Assembly: GCF_003443895.1 (NCBI RefSeq) | Contig: NZ_QQOA01000006.1 | Location: forward strand, 124,001-188,000 | Direction of reading: 5' to 3' | Length of the DNA: 64,000 nt | Source of the DNA: Paraburkholderia phosphatilytica | GTDB taxonomy: Bacteria; Pseudomonadota; Gammaproteobacteria; Burkholderiales; Burkholderiaceae | Part shown: positions 52,290 through 61,370 of the stretch, in pieces | Layout of the letters: each line of letters opens with the position of its first letter | Numbering within the stretch: the first letter of the stretch is position 1 | The notes under the pieces: generated by a model | Database searches by the model: none | Told to the model about the DNA's origin: nothing | What the model saw: only the letters and a program-made list of their open reading frames with translations | Program-made: the position numbers and the translations under genes

Positions 52290-53870
52290 TCACACCGATC
52301 CGCCGAGCGGCGGCACGCTCGACTGCGCGAGAAACTGCGGGTCGCGCCGCCAGTGCGTGGCCTGCTCGAACGCGTGACCGTATGCGAGGAGCCGCGCTTC
52401 GCTCCACGCCGGGCCGACGAACGACAGCCCCACCGGCAGGCCGCGCACGAATCCCGCCGGCACCGTCAGATGCGGATAGCCGGCAACGGCCGCGGGCGTC
52501 GAAAAGCTGTCGCCGCTGCTGTCGCCATTGACGAGATCGGTGAGCCACGCGGTGCCGCCCGTCGGCGCGACGATCGCGTCCAGCTGATGCGCGCGGAACG
52601 CGTGATCGAGGCCGTCGTCTCGCGCGCCCTTCGCGCAGACCGCGAGCGCCTTGCGATACACATCGCTGTCGAGATCGCCGAGCGCCTGCGCCTGAACGAA
52701 CAGTTCCTGTGCGAAGAACGGCATCTCGCTGGCGCGATGCGCGTCGTTGAACGCGATCAGATCGGCGAGATTTTTAATCGGCGCATGCGGCGCGAAGGTC
52801 GTGAGCCACATCGGCAGGTCGTGCTTGAACTCGTGCAGCAGCACCATCTGCTCTTCGTTGCCGTAGCCGACCTTCGACAGCTGGATCGGATCGACGATCG
52901 TCGCGCCGAGCGCGGCCAGCTGCGCGATCGCGCGTTCGATCTCACCGTCGATCTCGTCGTGCTCGGTGAAGTACTCGCGCGCGACGCCGATGCGCGCGCC
53001 GCGCAGCGCGTGCGGGTCCAGCGCCGCAAGATAGTCGTCGGGCGGCGGCGCGTTGAGCGTGGCCGGATCGTTCGGATCGCTGCCCGCGATCGCGCCGAGC
53101 AGCCGCGCGGCGTCGGCCACGGTGCGCGCCATCGGGCCGGCCGTGTCCTGCGTGTGCGAAATCGGCACGATGCCGTCGCGGCTCAGGCGGCCCACGGTCG
53201 GCTTCAGCCCGACGATGCCGTTGATCGACGCGGGCGACGTGATCGAGCCGTCGGTCTCGGTGCCGATCGCCATCGCGGCGAGACCGGCTGCCACGGCCGC
53301 CGCCGACCCGGAGCTCGAGCCGCTGGTGTTGCGGTCGAGCGCGTGCGGATTGCGGGTAAGGCCGCCGCGTCCGCTCCACCCGCTCGTCGAGCGCGACGAA
53401 CGGATGTTGGCCCACTCGCTCAGGTTGGTCTTGCCGACGATCACCGCGCCGGCGTCGCGCAGCTTGCCGACCAGAAACGCGTCGCGGGTGGCCTCGATGC
53501 CGTCGAGCGCGAGCGAACCCGCCGTGGTCGACATGCGGTCGCCGGTCGCGATGTTGTCCTTGATGACGACCGCCGTGCCGTGCAGCGGTCCACGCAGCGA
53601 ACCGGCGCGCCGCTCGGCATCGAGCGCGACCGCGATGTGCCGTGCGTCCGGGTTCAGTTCGATGATGCTGCGCAGTTGCGGACCTTGCCGGTCGAGCATC
53701 GCGATGCGCTGCAGATAGTGATAGAGCGCCGCGGTCGCGTCGAGATTGCCGGGCAGGTTCGCGGTATCGGCACGCGATGGCGTCGTTGCCGCGGCCGCTG
53801 TCTGTCCTTTCAGTGCTGAAAGGGCGGCGGTGGCGAGACCGAGCGAGGCGAAGAAGCGGCGTCGTTGCAT
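52290..53870 (-). CDS. amidase-signature hydrolase with Tat-like signal
   Basis: A 526-residue amidase. The Ser-cisSer-Lys triad is visible: Lys104 (VVIKDN), the SGSSSGSAAAV loop (about 183-193) and Ser209 (TDGSITSP). The N-terminus MQRRRFFASLGLAT looks like a twin-arginine signal, so the enzyme may act in the periplasm. It hydrolyses amides to acid and ammonia; the actual substrate is unknown. Confidence 0.87.
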   Translation of the reverse strand: MQRRRFFASLGLATAALSALKGQTAAAATTPSRADTANLPGNLDATAALYHYLQRIAMLDRQGPQLRSIIELNPDARHIAVALDAERRAGSLRGPLHGTAVVIKDNIATGDRMSTTAGSLALDGIEATRDAFLVGKLRDAGAVIVGKTNLSEWANIRSSRSTSGWSGRGGLTRNPHALDRNTSGSSSGSAAAVAAGLAAMAIGTETDGSITSPASINGIVGLKPTVGRLSRDGIVPISHTQDTAGPMARTVADAARLLGAIAGSDPNDPATLNAPPPDDYLAALDPHALRGARIGVAREYFTEHDEIDGEIERAIAQLAALGATIVDPIQLSKVGYGNEEQMVLLHEFKHDLPMWLTTFAPHAPIKNLADLIAFNDAHRASEMPFFAQELFVQAQALGDLDSDVYRKALAVCAKGARDDGLDHAFRAHQLDAIVAPTGGTAWLTDLVNGDSSGDSFSTPAAVAGYPHLTVPAGFVRGLPVGLSFVGPAWSEARLLAYGHAFEQATHWRRDPQFLAQSSVPPLGGSV

Positions 53871-53951
53871 GAAGATCCGTGGGTCAGGTGAAACGAGGTT
53901 GCACGGAGACTACCCGAACAAAATCCAAAATACGCAAAAACGGAAGCAGGC

Positions 53952-54488
53952 TCAAACCGGCGCGGACGGCCGCTCGAACACCAGCGACGTATTGCCGCGA
54001 TACGTCGCGCGCCCCGTCTGCACATAGCCGCACTTCGCTGCAACACGCAGTGACAGCGCGTTGTCCGGATCGACGATGCAGGTCGTATGCGCGCCCGGCC
54101 AGCGGCGGTCGGCCCAGCGCGTCGCGGCGCGCACCGCTTCGGTCGCATAGCCCTTGCCGTGCGCGTGCGGCGCGATCGCCCAGCCGGCTTCGGGCACGCC
54201 GTTGAGCGGCGGGTCCAGGTCGCGCTGGTAATCGGCGAAGCCGACTTCGCCGACGTAGCGGCCAGTGTCGCGCTCGCGCACGATCCAGTAGCCGAAGCCG
54301 AGCACCTGCCAGTGGCCGACGTAGCGCAAGAGCCGCGCCCACGTTTCCTCGTGCGTGAACGGCCGGCCGCCAATGAAGCGCGTGACGTCCGCGTCGGACC
54401 ACATCGCGAGGCTGCCCGCGAAATCGTCGCGGGTGGGCTGGCGCAGCGTGAGGCGTTCGGTGTCGATTTGCAGATCGTCGTGATGCAT
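53952..54488 (-). CDS. GNAT acetyltransferase, RimJ/RimL type
   Basis: A 178-residue protein with the acetyl-CoA motif HGKGYATEAV and the start DTERLTLRQPTRDDF typical of the RimJ/RimL branch, which acetylates N-termini or small molecules. ATG at 54486-54488 is used because earlier in-frame sequence has no protein character. Target unknown. Confidence 0.87.
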   Translation of the reverse strand: MHHDDLQIDTERLTLRQPTRDDFAGSLAMWSDADVTRFIGGRPFTHEETWARLLRYVGHWQVLGFGYWIVRERDTGRYVGEVGFADYQRDLDPPLNGVPEAGWAIAPHAHGKGYATEAVRAATRWADRRWPGAHTTCIVDPDNALSLRVAAKCGYVQTGRATYRGNTSLVFERPSAPV

Positions 54489-54601
54489 CGGGCTGGCCCT
54501 GGAAGATGAATGGTGGCGAGCGATTGTCAGGCCGATCCGCTGCGCAGCGCAATGACCGCGATGACAGGATTCGCCGCGGCCATTCATTGCATTGCAGCCG
54601 G

Positions 54602-54628
54602 TCAAGAAAGCCGGAACGATGCCGTTAG
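54602..54628 (+). promoter_or_regulatory. possible sigma-28 promoter of the degenerate GGDEF gene
   Basis: TCAAG-N14-GCCGTTAG, weaker than the other two in the -10 and one base shorter in spacing. It would give a leader of about 100 bases. Confidence 0.3.
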
Positions 54629-54737
54629 CACGCTTGCCCGTATCTGGGCGCCGATATAAAAACTGGATGGAACGCCGTCGCACATCGGGCCGACAATCAC
54701 GGCGCGACGAGCGTTTTACATTTCGAGGGACGTCGAG

Positions 54738-55193
54738 ATGCCATTACCCGCTGAACCCGGCGGCTTCATGCAGTGCGCCCAACACGCGCTCGACATGGCG
54801 GTGCGTGACGCGCACGACGCCGTGCTGGTCCTGTGGCAGATCGAGCCGCGCGTGGACGGCAGCGGACTCCGGGCAGACGACATTGCCGTGTTCGCGAACA
54901 CGTTGCGCGACGTGCTGCGCGACAGCGACATCATCGGGCGCCTCGATGACACGCGCTTTGCCGCGCTGCTGACCGGCATCCAGCGCGACGACGTCGACCA
55001 CGTCATCGCACGTGTGCACAGCACGCTCGATGCGCGCGCGGCGATGCGGGTGCGGCCGTCGCGCATTCCGTGTCACGCCGCGACCGCGCGCCGGAGCGGG
55101 GCGAGCCATCCGCGGATGGCAGAACTCGTTGCCGAGGCGAGCGCGATGCTCGATGCGCTCCTGCGCAACGAACGGCATCGCAACCGGCGGTGA
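54738..55193 (+). CDS. degenerate GGDEF-like protein
   Basis: A 151-residue protein that retains the GGDEF-domain outline (VRDAHDAVLVLWQIEPRV..; SDIIGRLDDTRFAALL) but with LDDTRF in place of GGEEF, so it cannot make c-di-GMP. It might bind GTP or c-di-GMP, or act through protein contact. Upstream neighbour of the EAL-HDOD gene; both belong to the same signalling island. Confidence 0.65.
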   Translation: MPLPAEPGGFMQCAQHALDMAVRDAHDAVLVLWQIEPRVDGSGLRADDIAVFANTLRDVLRDSDIIGRLDDTRFAALLTGIQRDDVDHVIARVHSTLDARAAMRVRPSRIPCHAATARRSGASHPRMAELVAEASAMLDALLRNERHRNRR

Positions 55194-55232
55194 GCAGCCG
55201 ACGCGATTGACGCTGCATATCCAGCAATTTAT

Positions 55233-55254
55233 GCCCTGGTGAATACGCCAGGGC
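55233..55254 (+). terminator. weak hairpin after the degenerate GGDEF gene
   Basis: GCCCTGG pairs with CCAGGGC around an 8-base loop, 40 bases past the stop; no T-run follows, so termination is uncertain. Confidence 0.35.
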
Positions 55255-55412
55255 CGGAAGATTTGACCATTGTTTTCATTGTCGTGCCGTGTTCTCGGAT
55301 AGCCTTGCGCGGCGGGCCTCCGCGGTGTTTCGTGAAGGTCCGCGTGTGTCACCCGTCACACGCGAGCGCGAACCGCAAACGTTTTACCGCGATCAAGCCG
55401 CCCATGAGGCAT

Positions 55413-55440
55413 TGAAGCAAACGCCCCGAACTGTCGATAT
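55413..55440 (+). promoter_or_regulatory. sigma-28-type promoter of the EAL-HDOD gene
   Basis: TGAAG (55413-55417)-N15-GTCGATAT (55433-55440), same spacing as the chemosensory-operon promoter at 23336. It lies about 125 bases before the chosen start. Confidence 0.55.
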
Positions 55441-55566
55441 AGCGGATGTGGCGTAGGCACGTCCATGCACCGCGAAGCTGGCATCAGCATGTTCGCGGCA
55501 GTTTTTACCGGGACGGCCGCGCAGAAAGAATCGAACACAGGATCACGGGTTTGCCGCGAGGTGGAC

Positions 55567-56805
55567 GTGAATGACGGCGACATCAGCCAGCAAGTGACAA
55601 TGGAAAAAACGTCTGAAGTACTTCTCGCGCGTCAATCGATCTCGAACCGGCAGGGCGTCTGCGTTGGCCACGAACTGCTGTTTCGCGGCCGACCGATCGA
55701 TACCGCCGAGATCGACGATGGTTTCGCGTGCACGACGACCGTCGTGCAGAACCTGCTCGGCGCGTTCGGCGTCGAGAATGTGCTCGGCGAAACCGATGGC
55801 TTTCTGAACTGCACCGGCGAGTTCCTGAACTGCGATCTGGTCGACATCCTGCCCGCGGAACGAATGGTGCTGGAGATCCTCGAAACCTGCGAGCTGGACG
55901 ACGCGCTCGCGCGCCGTTGCAGCGCGCTGCGGCGGGCGGGATTTCGCGTGGCGCTCGACGACGTGAAAGATCTCACGCCCGAAGTGCGCGCGTTCCTGCC
56001 GCACGTGGACATGGTGAAGATCGACTGGCCGTTCATGGAGCCCGGCGCGGCGGCACGGCTCGCGGACGCGTGCCGCGCGGCCGGCAAGACGGTGCTCGCG
56101 GAGAAGATCGAGACGCGCGAAGATTTCATGAAGGCGCTCGAGATCGGCTGCGACCTGTTCCAGGGTTTCTATTTCACGCGGCCGCAGCTGGTCAAAGGCC
56201 GGGGCGCGATCATCAGTTCGTCGGCGCTGTTCGGTGTGCTCGACCTCGTGCTGCACGAGGCGCGCATCGACGAGATCGAGCGCGCGCTGAAGGCCGCGCC
56301 GTCGCTGACCGTGCAGATCCTGCGCCTCGCGAACAATGGCAACCGGCCGCGCGCGCAACTGTCGGAGATCACGTCGGTGCGCCAGGCGCTGTCGATGGTC
56401 GGCATGCGGCAGCTGACCCGCTGGTGCTGTCTGATGCTGTACGGCGCGGTCGCCGACGGGCATGCCGATCCGCTCGTGCAGCTCGTCACGCGCCGCGCGA
56501 ATTTCATGGAACGTGTCGTGCAGAAGATCGCCCCGGACGATGAAAGCCTGCAGCAGGAAGCGTATCTTTCCGCATTGCTGTCGCTCGCGCATATTCCGCA
56601 GGGCATCGATGCGCAGTGCTTCATCAAGGACCTCGCGGTCGGGCCCGCGATTCGCGACGCTATCGTCGGGTACGGCGGACGGCTCGGCACGCTCCTGCGC
56701 GTCGCGGAACGCGTCGAACAGGGCGAGTTTCCCGCCGACGCTGAACTCGCGGCGCTGTTCCCCGGTGGACACGGGCGGTCGCTGTTCGATGGACTCTATC
56801 TATGA
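55567..56805 (+). CDS. EAL-HDOD signalling protein with degenerate EAL domain
   Basis: About 412 residues. The EAL fold is recognisable (HELLFRG where the catalytic EAL-type Glu should be; VKIDWPF; AEKIET; QGFYFTRPQ) but lacks the full metal-site set, so phosphodiesterase activity is unlikely and ligand binding or signalling more probable. A C-terminal HDOD domain follows (about 205-400). Proteins of this build (YuxH-like) are often found with motility genes. GTG at 55567 has GAGG upstream; an ATG at 55600 is an alternative. Upstream of cheY-cheC. Confidence 0.82.
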   Translation: MNDGDISQQVTMEKTSEVLLARQSISNRQGVCVGHELLFRGRPIDTAEIDDGFACTTTVVQNLLGAFGVENVLGETDGFLNCTGEFLNCDLVDILPAERMVLEILETCELDDALARRCSALRRAGFRVALDDVKDLTPEVRAFLPHVDMVKIDWPFMEPGAAARLADACRAAGKTVLAEKIETREDFMKALEIGCDLFQGFYFTRPQLVKGRGAIISSSALFGVLDLVLHEARIDEIERALKAAPSLTVQILRLANNGNRPRAQLSEITSVRQALSMVGMRQLTRWCCLMLYGAVADGHADPLVQLVTRRANFMERVVQKIAPDDESLQQEAYLSALLSLAHIPQGIDAQCFIKDLAVGPAIRDAIVGYGGRLGTLLRVAERVEQGEFPADAELAALFPGGHGRSLFDGLYL

Positions 56806-56881
56806 ACGCGTGTTTGAAACGGAATACCGTGACAGATGCAGGGCCGCGATGGCGGCATGCGTCCAATCGGTGCAACCCGGA

Positions 56882-56909
56882 TCAAGCAATTGCCGCAACG
56901 TGTCGATAA
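56882..56909 (+). promoter_or_regulatory. sigma-28-type promoter of the cheY-cheC-GGDEF operon
   Basis: TCAAG (56882-56886)-N15-GTCGATAA (56902-56909), 34 bases before the cheY ATG. Same spacing as the other candidates, -10 differing from GCCGATAA at one base. Confidence 0.65.
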
Positions 56910-56942
56910 CCTCACTGAATCTTTCCGTTCGAAGCAACTTGT

Positions 56943-57311
56943 ATGGCTCTTCCAATTCTCGTCTGCGATGATTCCACGCTTGCTCGCAAGCTGCTCATCC
57001 GTTCGCTTCCCGCTGGCTGGGACGTCACCATCTCGGAGGCGACCAACGGCGTGGAGGCCATTGCCGCTTATCACGAAGGCCGCGCCTCCGTGATGTTTCT
57101 CGACCTGACGATGCCGGGTATGACTGGCTTCGACGTGCTCGACCAGTTGCGCCGCGAAGATCTGAACACGTTCGTGATCATCGTGTCCGCCGACATCCAG
57201 CAGGGCGCGCGGGAACGCGCGCTCGAGTCTGGTGCGATCGCGTTCGTCGACAAGCCGGTCTCGCCCGAAAAGCTGTTGCCCATCCTCAAGGAGTATGGTC
57301 TGTATGAATGA
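56943..57311 (+). CDS. CheY-like response regulator
   Basis: A 122-residue receiver protein. D9/D10 pocket, phospho-acceptor D54 (FLDLTMPGM), Ser82 and Lys104 (DKP) are intact. No output domain. It overlaps the following cheC start by eight bases, so it is probably the substrate of that phosphatase. The ORF starts just after a sigma-28-type promoter. Confidence 0.92.
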   Translation: MALPILVCDDSTLARKLLIRSLPAGWDVTISEATNGVEAIAAYHEGRASVMFLDLTMPGMTGFDVLDQLRREDLNTFVIIVSADIQQGARERALESGAIAFVDKPVSPEKLLPILKEYGLYE

Positions 57312-57927
57312 CGACATGCTCAGCAGCGATCAGCGCGATGCGCTGCAGGAGATCGCGAACATCGGCATGGGTGCGGCAGCTTCGCGTCTTGCGTTGCTGC
57401 TCGACTGTTTCGTGACGCTGTCGATTCCGCGCATCAGCCTCGTCGACTGCGACGAACTCGAACGGGAAATCCGCGAGCTGACCGGCGAATGCGCGGAGGT
57501 CAGCGCGTTCCGGCAGAGTTTTCGCGCGGACATCGCGGGCGAGGTGATGGTGGTGTTCGATCACCCGGGCGACCACAGTCTGCGCGAGGCGATCTATGGC
57601 GCGGACGACGCGTCGCACCACGGCAGCGCGACGTCGCGCGAACTGCTGTTCGAGATTGCGAACCTGCTGACCGGCGCCTGCATTTCGGGCCTGCTGGAGC
57701 AGCTGCAACGCGTGCCGACGTTTTCGGTGCCGCGTGTGATCGACGCGTCCGACTTCGTGGTTGATGTCGTGAAGCCCGGCGATGCGCAGCTTACGCGCGC
57801 GCTGCTGCTCGACATCAACGTGGCGGTGCAGGACAGCGGCTTTACCGCGCATCTCGTCGTACTGCTCGACGAACACGCGGTCGAGCAGTTGCGTGACGCG
57901 ATCGACCAGTTCCTGGCGGCGCTCTGA
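57304..57927 (+). CDS. cheC: CheC-type CheY-P phosphatase
   Basis: A 207-residue CheC-family protein with both active-site repeats: ALQEIANIGMG (Glu16, Asn19) and LLFEIANLLTG (Glu117, Asn120). Two intact sites suggest a working phosphatase acting on CheY-P. CheC also binds CheD in some bacteria; a cheD gene lies about 37 kb away in this window. CheC is less usual in beta-proteobacteria, which mostly use CheZ. Confidence 0.9.
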   Translation: MNDDMLSSDQRDALQEIANIGMGAAASRLALLLDCFVTLSIPRISLVDCDELEREIRELTGECAEVSAFRQSFRADIAGEVMVVFDHPGDHSLREAIYGADDASHHGSATSRELLFEIANLLTGACISGLLEQLQRVPTFSVPRVIDASDFVVDVVKPGDAQLTRALLLDINVAVQDSGFTAHLVVLLDEHAVEQLRDAIDQFLAAL

Positions 57928-57935
57928 ACCGCACG

Positions 57936-58898
57936 ATGGCCAACGATCCAGTGAACCCGGTTTCGCAGGCTCGGCTGCACGAGCTCGCGTTGCAGCGCAT
58001 GAACTGCGGCGTGTTCGCGGTCGACCGCGACTACCGGATCAAGATCTGGAACGGCTTCATGGCCACCCGCAGCGGCGTGGGCGCCGACAAGGCGCTCGAC
58101 CAGTCGCTGTTCGAGCTGTTCCCCGAGCTGCCGGTCGCGTGGCTCAAGAAGAAGCTTCAAACGGTGTTCCAGCTGCGCATCGACGCGTTCACGTCGTGGG
58201 AGCACCGGCCGTACCTGTTCCGCTTTCCTCACGACCGGCCGATCACGAGCGACCTCGACTGGATGCAGCAGGACTGCGGATTCTTTCCGCTCGTCGAGAA
58301 CAACGAAGTGATCGCCGTGTGCGTGACCATCACCGAGGTCACCGATCTGGCGATCGCGCAGCGCGCGCGCGACAAGGCCGTCGCCGCATTGCGCGAGGCA
58401 TCGATTCGCGACGGGCTGACCGGAATCGCGAACCGGCGTCACGCGGAAGAGCGGCTCGCCGAAGAGTTCGCGCGCTTTCGTCGTTCGGGCCGCGTGCTGT
58501 CGGTGCTGATCTTCGACCTGGACCACTTCAAGCGCATCAACGATCACTACGGTCACCCGGCGGGCGACGCGGTGCTGCGCGCGGTCGCGACCACCGTCGA
58601 CGATCTGATGCGCGAGCAGGATCTGCTTGCGCGCTACGGCGGCGAGGAATTCATCGCGATGTTGCCGGAGACGCCGCTGGATGCCGCCGCGACGCTCGGC
58701 GAGCGGATTCGCAGCGCGATCGCGTCGAGCCCGGTGTCGCACGGCGGCGCGTGGATTCCGGTGAGCGCGAGTATCGGTGTGGCCGAAGCGGGCGGCGCCG
58801 TGTCCACGCCGGACCAGCTCGTGAAGCTCGCCGATCAGGCGCTGTATCGCGCCAAGGCCAAGGGCCGCAACCGGCTCATCGTGGCCAACGCGGCGTGA
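57936..58898 (+). CDS. PAS-GGDEF diguanylate cyclase
   Basis: A 320-residue cytosolic protein: PAS-like sensor (about 15-140) then GGDEF with GGEEF near 235-239 and REQD five residues upstream (I-site). It is the last gene of the cheY-cheC operon (9-base gap), linking a chemotaxis-type phosphosignal to c-di-GMP production. The arrangement suggests control of the swim-to-stick decision (inference). Confidence 0.92.
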   Translation: MANDPVNPVSQARLHELALQRMNCGVFAVDRDYRIKIWNGFMATRSGVGADKALDQSLFELFPELPVAWLKKKLQTVFQLRIDAFTSWEHRPYLFRFPHDRPITSDLDWMQQDCGFFPLVENNEVIAVCVTITEVTDLAIAQRARDKAVAALREASIRDGLTGIANRRHAEERLAEEFARFRRSGRVLSVLIFDLDHFKRINDHYGHPAGDAVLRAVATTVDDLMREQDLLARYGGEEFIAMLPETPLDAAATLGERIRSAIASSPVSHGGAWIPVSASIGVAEAGGAVSTPDQLVKLADQALYRAKAKGRNRLIVANAA

Positions 58899-58934
58899 TG
58901 TTCGAGCGTTGATGCGCGGATGGGCCCGCCTGGC

Positions 58935-59657
58935 TTAGCATGGTGCGTCGAACGCGCTATGGCCGCTTCCGTCCTTGCTGTCGTGACTGTTCTGCTGCAA
59001 TGCCTGCAGCTCCGCCGTCAGCGCCTCGATGTAGCTATCCCGCACGCCAAGCGCGACCAGCGATTCGCTGAGCCGCATCACGTATTCGGCATTCGAGCCG
59101 AGCACGCCGCTCGCGCAGGAGATCAGCGGCGCCACGCGCGCGACCGATGCGTCGTCTTCATGAAACGCGTGTCCCGGATTCGCGACGAACACCAGCACCG
59201 GATACTGGCGCCCATCGTCGAAGGTCCCGTCGATCCACATCGGGCGGTACGCGCCTGTCAGCATTTCGCGAACCCATAGCAGCGCGAGTTCTTCGTCGAG
59301 CGTTTGCGCGGGCAGACGGTACGCGACGCCGGTCGTTGTGCCGCCCGCTTCGAGCGACAGCATCCTGCCCGGCACGTCGTGCGAGCCGCGTCCCATGATG
59401 GTTCGCATGCAGAAGCTGCGCCGCCAGCCATGAATCGTCGCGACGCGGCGCGCGTCGAAATGCACGAGCGGATTCCAGATCAGCGAGCCGTAACCGAACA
59501 GCCACACTTCATCCCCGGGCGGGCGCAGCGCCATCGTCTCGCGCAGCGATGCTTCCAGCCTTGCACGGTCCCAGCGCAACTCTTCCGCGACGCCTTCGAA
59601 GAGCTTCAGGAACAGGCCGGAACTGAGCGCGTCCCGGGTCAGGATGTTGTGTGTCAC
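58935..59657 (-). CDS. chaC: ChaC-type gamma-glutamylcyclotransferase
   Basis: A 240-residue protein with the signature FGYGSLIW near residue 54-61 and a conserved Glu later, matching glutathione-specific gamma-glutamylcyclotransferases, which cleave glutathione to 5-oxoproline and Cys-Gly. Cytoplasmic. Convergent with the GGDEF gene. Confidence 0.92.
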   Translation of the reverse strand: MTHNILTRDALSSGLFLKLFEGVAEELRWDRARLEASLRETMALRPPGDEVWLFGYGSLIWNPLVHFDARRVATIHGWRRSFCMRTIMGRGSHDVPGRMLSLEAGGTTTGVAYRLPAQTLDEELALLWVREMLTGAYRPMWIDGTFDDGRQYPVLVFVANPGHAFHEDDASVARVAPLISCASGVLGSNAEYVMRLSESLVALGVRDSYIEALTAELQALQQNSHDSKDGSGHSAFDAPC

Positions 59658-59672
59658 GGCATGACGAACGCG

Positions 59673-60050
59673 TCAGCGCGCGCTCTCCTCGATCGTGACC
59701 TTGTTCGGGTAGAACGCGAAATGATCGCGTATCTGCTCGAGCGCGGGGTACGGGTCCGCATACGCCCATACCGCGTTTTCCGCGCCCTGTTCGCCGACCT
59801 CGATGCTGTGATAGCTGCACTCGCCCTTGTAAGGGCAGTAGGTTTCGTGATCGGTGGGCGTGAGCACCGAGAAGTCGATGTCCGCGCGCGGAATGTATTG
59901 CACGGGCGGGTAGCTCGCTTCGCGCACCGTGACCGCGTTGGTCGTATCCGCGATCACGTGTCCCGCGAAACGCACGACGACGCGGTGCCGTGTCGGCTCG
60001 ATCGTGATCGGATGATCGGCGTTGGGTTGCTTGATCACTCTTTCGGTCAT
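59673..60050 (-). CDS. DUF427 protein
   Basis: A 125-residue member of DUF427 (contains YCPYKGECSYHSI and YADPYPALEQIRDHFAFYP, the family landmarks). Small beta-rich protein of unknown function, common in soil bacteria. ATG with AAGGAG upstream. Sixteen bases before chaC on the same strand. Confidence 0.9.
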   Translation of the reverse strand: MTERVIKQPNADHPITIEPTRHRVVVRFAGHVIADTTNAVTVREASYPPVQYIPRADIDFSVLTPTDHETYCPYKGECSYHSIEVGEQGAENAVWAYADPYPALEQIRDHFAFYPNKVTIEESAR

Positions 60051-60093
60051 GGGCTGCTCCTTGTACCTGGTTACGAGGCCGCTTGCGCGGAGT

Positions 60094-60420
60094 TCACGCC
60101 ATCGAGCGCGCCCGGCATTCGAACGTGACCGTGGCGGTGTGCTGTTCGAGACTGCCGACGCCGCTGGTGCCGGCCGGGCGGACGATCGCCTGCAGGCCTT
60201 GCTTGCCGCAGTACTGCTGTGCGGCGTCGACGGCTTTTTCATGCGCGTGCGCCCACGCGAGGCGCGTACCGGTTGCCTCCGCGGTGACGGAGTAGGCGTT
60301 CGGCCCGGGACCGGCGGCGACGTCGCCGACGCTCGCGCAGCCGCTGAACGCCAGCGCCGCGACGATCGCGGCAGCGGCGAGGGCAACACGGCTGCGCGCA
60401 TTGGATAGATTTGCGCTCAC
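60094..60420 (-). CDS. small lipoprotein, 108 residues
   Basis: Lipobox AFSGC with Cys28 after a clear hydrophobic signal. The mature part contains two further Cys residues (QQYCGKQG, TFECRAR) that might form a disulfide. No named domain. Same strand as DUF427. Confidence 0.75.
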   Translation of the reverse strand: MSANLSNARSRVALAAAAIVAALAFSGCASVGDVAAGPGPNAYSVTAEATGTRLAWAHAHEKAVDAAQQYCGKQGLQAIVRPAGTSGVGSLEQHTATVTFECRARSMA

Positions 60421-60477
60421 AATAGTGTCCGTTTTCGTGTGTTCGTTTGATCCGACAGACAGGTGCGCGATGCGTTC

Positions 60478-60502
60478 AGCGCTTGACGTCTAGCGCTTGA
60501 CG
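60478..60502. repeat. two direct copies of AGCGCTTGACG
   Basis: An 11-base sequence at 60478-60488 repeated at 60492-60502 with a three-base gap. It sits in the 316-base gap (60421-60736) between a lipoprotein gene and a membrane protein gene, which otherwise holds only promoter space. Confidence 0.7.
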
Positions 60503-60736
60503 CTTCGAGTCGGTTTGCTGTCGGAGTGATTCGTCGGGAGATGCTGTTTGTTGCGTGCCGATTCCCGCATGGCAATCGCACGTATCCGAAATGAAGTATC
60601 GGGGAAAATGGGCTCGCGATCAGCCGGCTGCGCCGGAACACTGTGTCCTGTTTTGCCGCACAATCGGTGGAGTCCGAACACGTTACGCGGGGCCCTCGTA
60701 GCTGCTGCCCGGCACGTGCCATGCTGAAGCGATCTC

Positions 60737-61321
60737 ATGCCAACTGCTACCCGCTCCGATTCGCTCGACTGGCCGCTCATCAGCACCGCGGTCACCGTGG
60801 CCTTGCTGATCCGGCTGTCGATCGCGAACGGCGCGTTCGAAATCGTGCCGTTCCTCTGGGTCGCGATGGCGGTTGTCGCGCTGTGGCTCGTCGTGAGGAT
60901 GATTGCCGCGGTGAAACGTCGCGAGTTGCTGGGCTTTACATCCGCCGTGGTCGCGGCGATCTTCATCTACACGCCGTGGATGGCGGTCATGCCCTGGATC
61001 GATTCAACCGATACGCTGTTCGCGTCGGCGCCTCGCATCGACCGCGATCCGATCGAATACCGGTTGCGTGTTGCGAGCTTCAAGATGGCCGATCCGAAGC
61101 GCACGTTCATCGTCTTCAAACCCACTGACCGCGACGAGAGCGATGGCGTGGAAAGCCGTGTCGCGTACGACGAAACGGATACCCTCGCGCGCGGTAAAAC
61201 CGACCAGGTGATCGCGCTGGCGCGCAGCCAGTCGCCTCAGGATGTGGCGGAGTTTTCGGCGTGCGGATGGCACGCGCGACGCGTCGAGGGGCACTACTAC
61301 GTGGTCGAGTTTTCGTGCTGA
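60737..61321 (+). CDS. membrane protein with three spans and soluble C-terminal region
   Basis: A 194-residue protein: three hydrophobic segments in the first 90 residues, then a soluble region (about 95-194). No domain is recognised. Convergent with the LacI gene. Unknown role. Confidence 0.7.
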   Translation: MPTATRSDSLDWPLISTAVTVALLIRLSIANGAFEIVPFLWVAMAVVALWLVVRMIAAVKRRELLGFTSAVVAAIFIYTPWMAVMPWIDSTDTLFASAPRIDRDPIEYRLRVASFKMADPKRTFIVFKPTDRDESDGVESRVAYDETDTLARGKTDQVIALARSQSPQDVAEFSACGWHARRVEGHYYVVEFSC

Positions 61322-61370
61322 GTTGTGATCGCAGGGTGGAGCGGCATGACGTAACGCGCGACGCCGGCGC

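Noticed and set aside
51630..53819. Open frame of about 730 codons on the plus strand
   Set aside because: Antisense to the PAS-GGDEF and amidase genes; composition unlike a protein.
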